Assembly (NCBI GenBank): GCA_002422685.1
Contig: DITC01000061.1
Location: forward strand, 47,777-111,776
Reading direction: 5' to 3'
Length of the DNA: 64,000 bases
Origin: Thauera sp. UBA6194
GTDB lineage: Bacteria > Pseudomonadota > Gammaproteobacteria > Burkholderiales > Rhodocyclaceae
Shown here one piece after another: positions 48,682 to 58,186 of this stretch. Below the pieces are notes generated by a model. It searched no databases, was not told where the DNA came from, and worked only from the letters and a program-made list of their open reading frames with translations. Position 1 is the first letter of the stretch. The number at the start of each line of letters is the position of its first letter. The position numbers and the translations under genes are program-made.

Positions 48682-49373
48682 GCGTACACCTCCATCGCCG
48701 GGCGACCGCTCGGGCGCGTGTCTTCGACGAGCTCGCCCCTGGCCAGCACCAGCCGGCGTGGATTGCTGGCGGCGAACAGCTTGGCATCGTGCGTCGACAC
48801 GAGCACGGTGACCCCGGCCTCGTTGAAGGAGCGGAACAGCGCCGCGATCTCGGCCGCGTAGGCCGGATCGAGGTGGGCGGTGGGCTCGTCGGCGATCAGG
48901 ATCGACGGCCGATTGACGATCGCGCGCGCGATCGCCACGCGCTGCTGCTCGCCCCCCGAGAGGCCGGCCGGCATCTCGCGGCCGCGCCCGTCCAGGCCCA
49001 CGCGCTCGAGCGCCGCCGCCACGCGCCGCGCCGCATCGCCCGGCGGGTGGCCGGTGATGACGAGCGGCAGCATCACGTTGTCGTACACGCTGCGGTCGAA
49101 CAGCAGCCGGCTCTCCTGCAGCACCAGGCCGAGGTTGCGGCGCAGGTAGGGGATCGCCGTTTTAGGCAGATGCGAGACGTCCTGACCGTTGATCAGCACG
49201 CGCCCGGCGGTCGGGCGCTCGATCACCGGGATGAGCTTGAACAGCGTGCTCTTGCCCGCACCCGAATGCCCGGACAGCACGACGAGCTCGCCGTGGCGGA
49301 TCTCGAAGCTGACGCCCGCCAGCGCCGTGTAGCCGCCCGCATAGCGTTTGGCCACGTTCTCGAAGACGATCAT
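48678..49373 (-). CDS. ftsE: Cell division ATP-binding protein FtsE
   Basis: ABC ATPase of the FtsEX complex. 231 aa with Walker A GHSGAGKSTLFKLI, signature LSGGEQQRVAIARAI and Walker B ILIADEPTAHLDP. Start 49373 (MIVFENVAKRY) overlaps the ftsY stop (ATGA); its stop overlaps ftsX. The ftsY-ftsE-ftsX order is conserved in proteobacteria. Confidence 0.95.
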   Translation of the reverse strand: MIVFENVAKRYAGGYTALAGVSFEIRHGELVVLSGHSGAGKSTLFKLIPVIERPTAGRVLINGQDVSHLPKTAIPYLRRNLGLVLQESRLLFDRSVYDNVMLPLVITGHPPGDAARRVAAALERVGLDGRGREMPAGLSGGEQQRVAIARAIVNRPSILIADEPTAHLDPAYAAEIAALFRSFNEAGVTVLVSTHDAKLFAASNPRRLVLARGELVEDTRPSGRPAMEVYA

Positions 49374-50740
49374 GCGCGCTTGCCCGCTCCGGTCTTGACC
49401 GCCGCGGCGCCCGGCTCGAACAGCGCGTCGACGAACTCGCGCGCCTTGAAGGGCTGCAGGTCGTCGATGCCCTCGCCCACGCCGATGAAGCGCAGCGGCT
49501 TGGGACATTGGCGCGCGATCGCCGCCAGCACGCCACCCTTGGCGGTGCCGTCGAGCTTGGTCACGACCAGGCCGGTGACGCCGATCGCCTTGTCGAAGGC
49601 CTTGACCTGCGCGAGCGCGTTCTGGCCGATGTTGGCGTCGAGCACGAGCAGCACCTCGTGCGGCCCGGTGGGATCGGCCTTGGCGACCACGCGCCGCACC
49701 TTGGCGATCTCTTCCATCAGATGCAGCTGGGTAGGCAGGCGGCCCGCGGTGTCGGCGAGCACAACGTCGATCTTGCGCGCGCGCGCCGCGTTGATGGCGT
49801 CGAAGATCACCGCCGCCGAGTCGCCGCTGTCCTGCGCCACCACGGTGACCTTGTTGCGCTCGCCCCAGGTCATCAGCTGCTCGCGCGCGGCGGCGCGGAA
49901 AGTGTCGCCCGCGGCCAGCAGCACGCTCTTGCCCTGGGCCTGGAAATGCTTGGCGAGCTTGCCGATGGAGGTCGTCTTGCCCGAGCCATTGACGCCCGCG
50001 ATCATGATGATGAAGGGCTTGTGGCCCTCGACCTGCAGCGGCGCCTCGAGCGGGGCGATGATCTCGTGCAGGCCGTCGGCGAGCGCCTTCTGCAGCTGGT
50101 CGGCGGTCTCGAGACGGTCGCGCTTCCAGCGCCGGCGCAGGTCGTCCATCAGGTGCTGCGTGGCATCGACCCCGCAGTCGGCCATCAGCAGCGTGGACTC
50201 GAGCTCTTCGAGCAGGTCCTCGTCGATCTTGCGCAGGCCGAACAGGCTGGCCAGCCCGCCGCCGAGCTGCTGCCGGGTGCGCGCGAGGCCGGCCTTGAGG
50301 CGATCGGTCCAGGACTTCTTCGGCGCGGGCGCCTCGGCAGCGGGGGCCGGCTCGGCAGTTCGGGCTTCGGGCTCGGCCGTGGGTTCGGGTTCGGGCTCGA
50401 ACCCGGCTTCGGCGATGGCTTCGGGCGCGCCTTCGGCTCGCACCTCGGCATCGGCGTCGGCGGCGTCGGCGGCGTCGTCTTCCACGACGGCCTCCACGGC
50501 GGCTTCGGGCGCGAGGGCCGGCTCGGGCGCAGCGGCTGCGCCCTCATCCTCCACGGCGGGCGCTTGCGCCTCGGCATCGGCCGCGGGCGGCTGCGCGGCG
50601 GCGGTGTCAGGCGCGTCGGCGGCCGGCTGCGGGGCTTCGTCGGCAAGCTGCGCCTCGGCGTCGGCGGGCGCCTCGACCGCGTCGGGCGCCTGGGTGGCGT
50701 CATCGGTCTTGCCGAACTTCTTCTTCAGGAAACCAAACAT
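49370..50740 (-). CDS. ftsY: Signal recognition particle receptor FtsY
   Basis: SRP receptor GTPase. 456 aa: an N-terminal membrane-targeting stretch MFGFLKKKFGK, a long acidic A/E/P-rich domain (about 12-145, low complexity), then the NG domain with GVNGSGKTTSIGKLA, LLAAGDTFRAAAREQL, DTAGRL and TKLDGTAKGG. All GTPase motifs are intact. Confidence 0.96.
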   Translation of the reverse strand: MFGFLKKKFGKTDDATQAPDAVEAPADAEAQLADEAPQPAADAPDTAAAQPPAADAEAQAPAVEDEGAAAAPEPALAPEAAVEAVVEDDAADAADADAEVRAEGAPEAIAEAGFEPEPEPTAEPEARTAEPAPAAEAPAPKKSWTDRLKAGLARTRQQLGGGLASLFGLRKIDEDLLEELESTLLMADCGVDATQHLMDDLRRRWKRDRLETADQLQKALADGLHEIIAPLEAPLQVEGHKPFIIMIAGVNGSGKTTSIGKLAKHFQAQGKSVLLAAGDTFRAAAREQLMTWGERNKVTVVAQDSGDSAAVIFDAINAARARKIDVVLADTAGRLPTQLHLMEEIAKVRRVVAKADPTGPHEVLLVLDANIGQNALAQVKAFDKAIGVTGLVVTKLDGTAKGGVLAAIARQCPKPLRFIGVGEGIDDLQPFKAREFVDALFEPGAAAVKTGAGKRA

Positions 50741-50904
50741 GAAACGCTCGGGTCAGATGGGACGTTTTGGATCGACATCTGCGTCCCCGTCAGCCTTGGG
50801 CGCACGCCGTCGATCACGCTAAGATGCGGCTCCCCGGCCGGACTGCGCAGCGCGCACCGGGCTTCGCGGAGTGCCGCGAATTCTAACAGATGCAGGACAG
50901 CCCC

Positions 50905-52281
50905 ATGATCCGCCACACCCTTGCCCGCACGCTGCTCGCGAGCCTGGCCGTGAGCACGGCCCTTGCCACACCGGCGCTCGCCAACCCCTTCGAGACCACA
51001 CTCGACAACGGCATGAAACTGATCGTCAAGGAGGACCGCCGCGCGCCCTCCGCGGTGCATATGGTGTGGTACCGCGCCGGCGCGATGGACGAGCCGGACG
51101 GCGTCTCGGGCGTGGCCCATGTGCTCGAGCACATGATGTTCAAGGGCACGAAGAACGTCGGCCCGGGCGAGTTCAACAAGCGCGTCGCCGCCGTCGGCGG
51201 GCGCGACAACGCCTTCACCGGCAAGGACTACACCGCCTACTTCCAGCAGGTGCCGCCCACGCGTCTGGGCGAGATGATGGCGCTCGAAGCCGACCGCATG
51301 CACAACCTGGTGCTCACCGACGACGAGTTCGCGCGCGAGCTGGAAGTGGTAAAGGAAGAGCGCCGTCTGCGCACCGACGACCAGCCGCGCGCGCTGGTGT
51401 TCGAGCAGCTGATGGCCACCGCCTATCAGGCCCACCCCTACCGCCGCCCGGTGATCGGCTGGATGCCCGACCTCGAGGCCATGCAGCCGGAAGACGCCCG
51501 CAGCTGGTACCAGCGCTGGTACGCGCCCAACAACGCGTATCTGGTGGTCGTGGGCGACGTTGACCACCAGGAGGTGTTCCGCCAGGCGCGCGAGCACTAC
51601 GGCCGGCTTCCCGCACGCGCGCTGCCCGAGCGCCGCATCTCGCCCGAGCCCGCGCAGCGCGGCCCGCGCAGCGCGGTCGTGAAGGCGCCGGCCGAGCTGC
51701 CCTATGTCGCCATGACCTGGCACGTGCCCGCGCTGCGTGACCCGAGCGCCGACCGCGACACCTACGCCCTGCAGGTGCTCGCCGCGGTGCTCGACGGCTA
51801 CGACGGCGCGCGCCTCACCCGCCGCCTGGTGCGCGACGAACGCCTCGCCGTGAGCGTGGGCGCGAGCTACGACACCGGCAACCGCGGCCCCTCGCTGTTC
51901 TATCTCTACGGCGTCCCGAGCGCAGACACCACGGTCGAGGCGCTGCAGCAGGCGCTGCGCGCCGAGATCCGCCGCATTGCGGACGAAGGCATCAGCGCCG
52001 AGGAGCTGGCGCGGGTGAAGACGCAGGCCGTGGCCGCGCAGGTCTACAAGCGCGACTCGCTGATGGGCCAGGCGATGGAGATCGGCTACCTCGAGGCGGC
52101 CGGCCTGTCCTGGCGCGACGAGGCCACGCTGCTCGCGGGCCTGCGCGCGGTGAGCGCGGAAGAAGTGCAGGCGGTGGCGGCGCGCTACTTCGCGGACGAC
52201 ACCCTCAACGTCGCCCGCCTCGACCCGCAGCCGCTCGCGCAAAAGCGCCCGCGCTCGCCCTTCGCCGCACTGCGCCACTGA
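50905..52281 (+). CDS. M16 family metallopeptidase (active member of a pair)
   Basis: Periplasmic zinc peptidase of the pitrilysin/processing-peptidase family, about 458 aa. Signal peptide (1-23, ending ALA), inverted zinc motif HxxEH in VAHVLEHMMF, and the downstream glutamate in ALEADRMHNL...EVVKEERR. Start 50905 has AGGA upstream. It precedes a second M16 gene by 18 bp; the two should form an active/inactive heterodimer. Confidence 0.92.
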   Translation: MIRHTLARTLLASLAVSTALATPALANPFETTLDNGMKLIVKEDRRAPSAVHMVWYRAGAMDEPDGVSGVAHVLEHMMFKGTKNVGPGEFNKRVAAVGGRDNAFTGKDYTAYFQQVPPTRLGEMMALEADRMHNLVLTDDEFARELEVVKEERRLRTDDQPRALVFEQLMATAYQAHPYRRPVIGWMPDLEAMQPEDARSWYQRWYAPNNAYLVVVGDVDHQEVFRQAREHYGRLPARALPERRISPEPAQRGPRSAVVKAPAELPYVAMTWHVPALRDPSADRDTYALQVLAAVLDGYDGARLTRRLVRDERLAVSVGASYDTGNRGPSLFYLYGVPSADTTVEALQQALRAEIRRIADEGISAEELARVKTQAVAAQVYKRDSLMGQAMEIGYLEAAGLSWRDEATLLAGLRAVSAEEVQAVAARYFADDTLNVARLDPQPLAQKRPRSPFAALRH

Positions 52282-52299
52282 AAGACACGAGGGACACGC

Positions 52300-53703
52300 A
52301 TGTTCGACACCCACCGCCACGCCCCTGGGCGCACCATCACGACCACGACGCCGCTTGCGCGCTGGACGCGCGCCCTCGCGATCAGCCTCGGCCTGGCCGC
52401 GACCCCGCTCGCGCAAGCCGCCCCCGAGATCCAGCACTGGACCGCCGCCACCGGTGCACGCGTGCATTTCGTCGAAAGCCGCGCGCTGCCGCTGGTCGAC
52501 ATTCAGGTGTCCTTCGCCGCGGGCAGCGCGCTCGATCCGGCCGGCAAGGAGGGCCTGGCGAGCATGACCCAGGCGCTGCTCGACGCCGGCGCCGGCGCGC
52601 TCGACGAGCAGCGCATCGCCGACCGCAAGGCGGACCTCGGCATCCAGGTCGGCGGCGGCACCGACAACGACCGCACGAGCCTGTCGCTGCGCAGCCTGTC
52701 TTCGGCCACCGAGCTGGACGCCGCGGTGGAGCTGGTCGCCACCCTGCTCGCGCAGCCGAGCTTCCCCGAGGCGGTGCTCGAGCGCGAGCGCAGCCGCGCC
52801 ATCGCCGGCCTGCGCGAGGCGCTGACCCAGCCCGGCACGCTCGCGGCGCGCGCATTCACCGCCGCGCTCTACGCCGACCACCCCTACGGCAAACAGACCT
52901 CGCCCGAGTCCCTGGCGCGCATCGGGCGCGAGGACCTGGTCGCCTTTCATCGCCAGCATTACGGCGCCAACCGCGCAGCCATTGCCATCGTCGGCGACCT
53001 CGACCGCGCCGCCGCCGAGCGCATCGCCACCCGCCTCACCGAGCAGCTCGCGCCGACCGAGCCGGCGCAAGCGCTGCCCGCACCGCTTCCGAGCGCGGCG
53101 CGCAAGCTGCACATTCCTCACCCGGCGGCGCAGGCGCACATCCTCGTCGGCCAACCCGGCATGACGCGTGAAGACCCCGACTACTTTGCGCTGCTCGTGG
53201 GCAACTACATTCTCGGCGGCGGCGGCTTCGTGTCGCGGCTGACCAGCGAAGTGCGCGAAAAGCGCGGCTTCGCCTACAGCGTGCATAGCTTCCTCGCCCC
53301 GCAAAAGGTCGCCGGGCCGTTCCAGATCGGCCTGCAGACGCGCGGCGGTCAGGCCGAGGCGGCGCTCGGCGTGGTGCGCGACACGCTCGCCACCTTCATC
53401 GCCGAAGGCCCCAGCGCCGAGGAGTTGCAGGCCGCCCGCGACAACCTGGTCAACGGCTTCGGCCTGCGCCTGGACGCCAACGCCAAGCTGCTCGACTACG
53501 TATCGATGATCGGCTTCTATGAGCTGCCGCTCGACTGGCTGGACACCTACCCGCGCCAGGTCGAGGCGGTCACCGTCGAGGCGGTGCGCGAAGCCTGGCA
53601 GCGCCGCATCCGCCCCGAGCAGCTCATCACGGTGATCGCAGGCGGCGACGGCGACAGGGCCGCGACGCCGGCCGCCGCCAGCGCAGCGGAAAGCGCACGG
53701 TGA
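52300..53703 (+). CDS. M16 family peptidase-like protein (inactive partner)
   Basis: 467 aa, signal peptide about 1-38 (TPLAQA). The region equivalent to HxxEH reads GKEGLASMTQALLDAG, so zinc ligands are missing. It keeps the second M16 domain with GGGGFVSRLTSEVREKRGFAYSV, which contains the conserved R/Y pair for substrate binding. This is the non-catalytic subunit of the pair, as in other proteobacterial tandem M16 loci. Confidence 0.9.
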   Translation: MFDTHRHAPGRTITTTTPLARWTRALAISLGLAATPLAQAAPEIQHWTAATGARVHFVESRALPLVDIQVSFAAGSALDPAGKEGLASMTQALLDAGAGALDEQRIADRKADLGIQVGGGTDNDRTSLSLRSLSSATELDAAVELVATLLAQPSFPEAVLERERSRAIAGLREALTQPGTLAARAFTAALYADHPYGKQTSPESLARIGREDLVAFHRQHYGANRAAIAIVGDLDRAAAERIATRLTEQLAPTEPAQALPAPLPSAARKLHIPHPAAQAHILVGQPGMTREDPDYFALLVGNYILGGGGFVSRLTSEVREKRGFAYSVHSFLAPQKVAGPFQIGLQTRGGQAEAALGVVRDTLATFIAEGPSAEELQAARDNLVNGFGLRLDANAKLLDYVSMIGFYELPLDWLDTYPRQVEAVTVEAVREAWQRRIRPEQLITVIAGGDGDRAATPAAASAAESAR

Positions 53704-54239
53704 GCCGCGTTCGCATCGTCGGCGGTGCCTGGCGCTCGCGCATGCTCGACGTGGCCGACGTGCGCGGACTACGCCCGACGCCGGACCGCGTCCGCGAGAC
53801 GCTGTTCAACTGGCTCGGGCAAACCCTGAACGGCCAGCACTGTCTCGATCTGTTCGCCGGTACCGGCATCCTCGGCTTCGAGGCCGCCTCGCGCGGCGCA
53901 GCGAGCGTGGTCCTGGTCGAGCGCGACGCGCGCGCGCTCGACGCCCTCGGAGCCGCCGCAAAAACCCTACAGGCGTCGCAAGTAGAGATCGTCCGCGGCG
54001 ATGCGGTAAGATTCGCTCAAACGACGCCGCGCACCTTCGACGGCGTGTTCCTCGACCCACCCTACAACAAGGGCTGGATCGAGCAGGTGTCACCCTGGCT
54101 GGACCGGCTGATCAAGCCGGAGGGGTGGTTATATGTCGAATCCGAAGCCATCGTGGACAGACTCGGCGCGTGGCAGGCGGTCAGGCAGGGCCGCGCCGGA
54201 CAGGTTCATTTTCACTTGATGCGCAGGAGCGATGAATGA
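53700..54239 (+). CDS. rsmD: 16S rRNA (guanine966-N2)-methyltransferase
   Basis: 179 aa. SAM-binding LDLFAGTGILGFEAASRGA, catalytic motif FLDPPYNKGW. Starts with GTG at 53700, overlapping the M16 stop (GTGA); the stop overlaps coaD (ATGA). The rsmD-coaD-ferredoxin run is conserved in betaproteobacteria. Confidence 0.94.
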   Translation: MSRVRIVGGAWRSRMLDVADVRGLRPTPDRVRETLFNWLGQTLNGQHCLDLFAGTGILGFEAASRGAASVVLVERDARALDALGAAAKTLQASQVEIVRGDAVRFAQTTPRTFDGVFLDPPYNKGWIEQVSPWLDRLIKPEGWLYVESEAIVDRLGAWQAVRQGRAGQVHFHLMRRSDE

Positions 54240-54724
54240 AGCAGGCGGTCGCGGTCTACCCGGGCACCTTCGACCCGTTTACGCGCGGGCACGAGGATCT
54301 GGTGCGGCGCGCATCGGAACTGTTCGACCACGTCATCGTCGCGGTGGCGCGCAGCAACAGCAAGAATCCGATCTTCGCGCTGGAAGAACGCGTCGACATC
54401 GCGCGCGAAGCCGTGGCGGGCTTTCCCAACGTGGAAGTGGTCGGCTTCGACAGCCTGCTGATGAATTTTCTCAAGGAGCACGACGCGCGCGTAATCCTGC
54501 GCGGGCTGCGTGCGGTGTCGGACTTCGAGTACGAATTCCAGATGGCGGGCATGAACCGCAAGCTCTATCCGGACGTCGAAACGGTATTCCTGACGCCCGG
54601 CGAAGAGTTCATGTTCATCTCCGCCACGATGGTGCGGGAGATCGCCCGCCTCGGCGGCGATGTGAGCAAGTTCGTGCAGCCAAAGGTGCTGACACGACTG
54701 CAGGAAAGACTGAAATCAAAGTAA
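54236..54724 (+). CDS. coaD: Phosphopantetheine adenylyltransferase
   Basis: Penultimate step of CoA synthesis. 162 aa with the nucleotidyltransferase motif YPGTFDPFTRGHEDLV (TxGH) and the C-terminal ISATMVREIARLGGD (ISSTxxR type). ATGA overlap with rsmD. Confidence 0.96.
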   Translation: MKQAVAVYPGTFDPFTRGHEDLVRRASELFDHVIVAVARSNSKNPIFALEERVDIAREAVAGFPNVEVVGFDSLLMNFLKEHDARVILRGLRAVSDFEYEFQMAGMNRKLYPDVETVFLTPGEEFMFISATMVREIARLGGDVSKFVQPKVLTRLQERLKSK

Positions 54725-54743
54725 ACGCGAGGAAGCGAAGACC

Positions 54744-54995
54744 ATGGCTCTGATGATTACCGACGAATGCATCAACTGCGACGTCTGCGAACCGGAGTGC
54801 CCCAACGGCGCCATTTACCAGGGCGAAGAGATTTACGAGATCGACCCCGACAAGTGCACCGAGTGCGTCGGTCACTTCGACGAACCGCAGTGCCAGCAGG
54901 TATGTCCGGTCGACTGTATCCCGCTCGACCCCAACCACGCCGAAACGCACGACCAGCTGATGGCGAAGTTCCTCAAGCTGACCGGCAAGGCCTGA
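54744..54995 (+). CDS. 2[4Fe-4S] ferredoxin (YfhL-type)
   Basis: 83 aa. Two cluster motifs: CINCDVCEPECPNGA and CTECVGHFDEPQCQQVCPVDC, the second with the longer insertion between cysteines 2 and 3 typical of Alvin-type ferredoxins (YfhL). GAGGAAG RBS. Last gene before a strong bidirectional terminator. Confidence 0.93.
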   Translation: MALMITDECINCDVCEPECPNGAIYQGEEIYEIDPDKCTECVGHFDEPQCQQVCPVDCIPLDPNHAETHDQLMAKFLKLTGKA

Positions 54996-55030
54996 GCTTC
55001 GGCCGCCTTCGCAGGCAAAAGCAAGCAAGC

Positions 55031-55059
55031 AAAGAGGGCCTCGCGAGGCCCTCTTTTTT
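55031..55059. terminator. Bidirectional Rho-independent terminator
   Basis: AAAGAGGGCCT (55031-55041) / AGGCCCTCTTT (55046-55056) with a CGCG turn and T-runs on both strands. It separates the coaD-ferredoxin transcript from the convergent dynamin-like gene. Confidence 0.92.
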
Positions 55060-55076
55060 GATGGCGCACGCGGAGA

Positions 55077-57047
55077 TCAGGCCGCCACGAGGGCCTCATC
55101 CATCCCGGCCGGCTCATGCGCGGCCGCGCCGAGCGCCTCGACCACCCCAGCCTGCAGCGCCTCGAGCTCGTCGAGCAGCGCCTGCACCGCCAGCTCGCCC
55201 TGCTTGAGTTCGTCCACGCGATTTTCCAGCGTGTCGGTGGCCTCGTGGATGCGCTTGACGCTCTCGAGCCTGCGCTTGAGCTGGATCTGGTACTCGCGCA
55301 CCTGCGTCTCGAGCGGCGACATCACCGCGCGCAGCCACTGCTCGACGTCGCGGTTGGCGATCTCGAAGGTGCGCCGCGCCTGCACCGCCACGGTCTCGAA
55401 GAACTTCTGCGTGAGCGCGTGCTTTTCGGTGGTCACGAGCGTGAGCGCGGTGTTGAGCTGGCGGTTGAACACCGTCTCGAGGCGCTCGAGCTCTTTTTCG
55501 TAGCGCAGCGTCGAGAAGCTCTCGGGCGCGCTGAGCTTGAGCCCGTGCTCCACGCTGAAGCGCTTGTACATACTGTCGAGCATGCGCGTGATCTCGCCGA
55601 TTTCGGTGGTCGAGCGCTGCAGGTTGGCGCGCAGGTTGTGGAAGTAGCTCTCCATCGCGTCGCGCAGACCGCGCGTGAAGGTGGACTCGAGCATGGCCTC
55701 GCGCGTGCGCCGGGTCTCGTCGCGCAGCGCATCGAGCCCCATGTGGGCGAACAGGTTGTTGCTGAGATCGGAGAACACCGAGCGCACCGCGTAGTACTTC
55801 TGCAGCCCCTGCTCGAACTCTTCCTTCTCGCTGCGGATCTTGCGCATCATGTATTCGATGACGCTCTGGTTCTTGCCGCGCAGGTCGGTGAGCTCGAGGA
55901 GCTGTTCGCGCAAACTGGCCAGGCGCGCTTCGAGCAGCGTGCGGGTGCGCACCACGACATCCTGCGTCTCGCCGAGCGTGTCGTCGCGCACGATGTCCTG
56001 GCGCGCGGGGAGCAGGTCCTCGCCGAGCGCACGCTCGAGCAGCGGGATACGGCTGCGCGCGAGCAGCTCGGCGTCGTTCTGGATGCGCGCGACGAGCCCC
56101 TTCTGGGCCGAGACCGGGAACACCACCTCGCGCCCGACGCCCAGGGTCTTTGCCACGGTGTCGACCTGGCGCGCGATCTCGCCCTCGATGCGGGCGTTGT
56201 CGCGCAGGCCGTCCCACAGGCCGTCGATCTTGTTGAGCACCACCAGGCGGCCGCGCTGACGCACGCCGCCGGCCTGCACGCTGTCGCGCCAGACCGCGAG
56301 GTCGCTCTGCGTGACGCCGGTGTCGGCGGCCAGGATGAACAGCACCGCATGCGCGTTGGGCAGCATCGACAGGGTGAGCTCGGGCTCGGCGCCGATCGCG
56401 TTGAGGCCGGGCGTGTCGAGCACCACCAGCCCCTGCTCCAGCAGCGGATGACGAAACTGGATGAGCGCGTGTCGCCAGCTCGGAATCTCGATCATGCCGT
56501 CGGCGTCGGCCGCGATGCCGTTCTTGCCCTCCGGGTCCACCGCGAAGCCGAGCGTCGCGGCCTCTTCCGCGCTCACCCTTTCGGTCTGCCCGACACGCGC
56601 GAGCGCCGCTTGCAGCTCGGCCGTGGCGGACGACGCCAGCGGCAGCACCACCCACTCCTCGGGATAGCGCTTGAGCTCGCTCACCGGCGTGCCGCGCGCA
56701 CGCGTGCGGATCGGCAGCAGGCGCAGCTCGGGCTGCGCGCCGTGCGTCCACTGCAGCTCGGTCGGGCACATGGTGGTGCGCCCCGAGCTCGAAGGCAGGA
56801 TGCGGTCGCCGCGGTCGGCGAAGAAGATGGCGTTGATCAGCTCGGACTTGCCGCGCGAGAACTCGGCGACGAAGGCCACGGTGAGCCGGTCGTCACGCAG
56901 ACGCTCGAGCAGATACTGCAGGCGCAGGTCGCACTGCGCATCGCCCACGTCATTGCGTGAAAGCCACGTACGCAGCCGGCTCACGGCCTCGCCCGCGTGC
57001 GCACGCCAGCGCCCGTAGGCGGAAAACTGTTCGGTCAGGTCGGTCAT
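55077..57047 (-). CDS. Dynamin-like GTPase
   Basis: Large GTPase likely acting on membranes, 656 aa. N-terminal helix, P-loop AEFSRGKS (61-68) with Ala in the first position, switch DTPGLNAIG (G3) and VVLNKIDGLWD (G4). Long helical middle and C-terminal regions with coiled-coil (LETQVREYQIQLKRRLESVKR). No transmembrane helix is clear. Start 57047 is the most likely; upstream in-frame starts lack support. Bacterial dynamin-like proteins are linked to membrane remodelling and stress or phage defence. It is not in an operon with a partner here. Confidence 0.82.
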   Translation of the reverse strand: MTDLTEQFSAYGRWRAHAGEAVSRLRTWLSRNDVGDAQCDLRLQYLLERLRDDRLTVAFVAEFSRGKSELINAIFFADRGDRILPSSSGRTTMCPTELQWTHGAQPELRLLPIRTRARGTPVSELKRYPEEWVVLPLASSATAELQAALARVGQTERVSAEEAATLGFAVDPEGKNGIAADADGMIEIPSWRHALIQFRHPLLEQGLVVLDTPGLNAIGAEPELTLSMLPNAHAVLFILAADTGVTQSDLAVWRDSVQAGGVRQRGRLVVLNKIDGLWDGLRDNARIEGEIARQVDTVAKTLGVGREVVFPVSAQKGLVARIQNDAELLARSRIPLLERALGEDLLPARQDIVRDDTLGETQDVVVRTRTLLEARLASLREQLLELTDLRGKNQSVIEYMMRKIRSEKEEFEQGLQKYYAVRSVFSDLSNNLFAHMGLDALRDETRRTREAMLESTFTRGLRDAMESYFHNLRANLQRSTTEIGEITRMLDSMYKRFSVEHGLKLSAPESFSTLRYEKELERLETVFNRQLNTALTLVTTEKHALTQKFFETVAVQARRTFEIANRDVEQWLRAVMSPLETQVREYQIQLKRRLESVKRIHEATDTLENRVDELKQGELAVQALLDELEALQAGVVEALGAAAHEPAGMDEALVAA

Positions 57048-57184
57048 CGGTGTGGTGTCCTCGGCGCCTTCGCGCGCCATGGTTTCGTGCGCCGGCAGCA
57101 GGCACGGATGCACGCCCATCCAACGATACCGACATCACCGCCGGGCCGCCGTGCGAAATTGCACGCCGCACACCGATCAGCGCA

Positions 57185-58009
57185 TCACGCTCGGGCTCGG
57201 CGCTGGCAGCGCGGGCAGAAATAGGTCGCCCGCTGCGCGCTGACGATGCGCCGGATCGGCGTCGCGCACACCCGGCAAGGCGCGCCGTCGCGTCCGTATG
57301 CGAAGTACTGCTGCTGAAAATAGCCGGGCTGCCCGTCGCCACCGACGAAGTCGCGCAGCGTGCTGCCGCCCGCCTCGATGGCGGCAGTGAGGGTTTCACG
57401 CAGCGCCGCGACCAGGCGCGCGCAACGTCGAGGCCCGAGCCGGCCAGCCGCTTCGAGCGGATGGATGCGCGCACGAAAGAGGCTCTCCGATGCGTAGATA
57501 TTGCCAACCCCCACGATGCGGTGGCTGTCCATGAGCACATGCTTGATGGGCGCGCGCAGCCCGCGCGTGTGTCGGTGCAGCCAGGCGCCATCGAAGGCCT
57601 CGTCGAGCGGCTCGATGCCGAGCCGGGCCAGCACCGGGTGCGCGCCGGCCCCCTCGGGCTGCCACACCACCATGCCGAACCGGCGCGGATCACGCAGGCG
57701 CAAGGCCTGCGCACCGAAGACGAAGTCGACGTGATCGTGCGCCCCCGGCGGCGCGCTCGCCGCCACCACCCGCAAGCTGCCCGACATGCCCAGGTGGACG
57801 ATCACCGTGCCCGCGCCGAAGTCGAACAGCAGGTATTTGGCACGCCGGGTCACACGCTCGAGCCTGCGCCCGGCCAGCGTCGCGCCGAGCTCGGCCGGGA
57901 TGGGCAGGCGCAGCCTCGGATTGCGCACCACGAGCGCGTCGAGCACACGCCCCTCGACGTGGGGTCGGATGCCACGGCAGCTTGTTTCGACTTCGGGCAG
58001 TTCGGGCAT
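57185..58009 (-). CDS. mutM: Formamidopyrimidine-DNA glycosylase
   Basis: Removes 8-oxoguanine and Fapy lesions. 274 aa starting PELPEVE, where Pro2 is the catalytic nucleophile, so the start must be 58009. C-terminal zinc finger CRVCATP ... CPRC present. E3, K58-region and the void-filling segments look standard. Confidence 0.96.
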   Translation of the reverse strand: MPELPEVETSCRGIRPHVEGRVLDALVVRNPRLRLPIPAELGATLAGRRLERVTRRAKYLLFDFGAGTVIVHLGMSGSLRVVAASAPPGAHDHVDFVFGAQALRLRDPRRFGMVVWQPEGAGAHPVLARLGIEPLDEAFDGAWLHRHTRGLRAPIKHVLMDSHRIVGVGNIYASESLFRARIHPLEAAGRLGPRRCARLVAALRETLTAAIEAGGSTLRDFVGGDGQPGYFQQQYFAYGRDGAPCRVCATPIRRIVSAQRATYFCPRCQRRARA

Positions 58010-58186
58010 GACGGGCACTCGAGACACTGCGGACGGGACGACGGGTTGCGGCCACGGCATCGATCTGCATACCATGGCGCGAACCGAATTCTAGTCGAGC
58101 TGCTCCAAAGCGGGACAGCGCCGCAGCGCCGGCGCTATCTACGTCTGCTGCCCGGCAGCAACCCACCACGTCGTGCGGACCCATAC

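Noticed and set aside
54232..54753. Alternative-frame ORF overlapping coaD
   Set aside because: coaD has the complete motifs and ATGA coupling; the other frame is Arg-rich and has no RBS.
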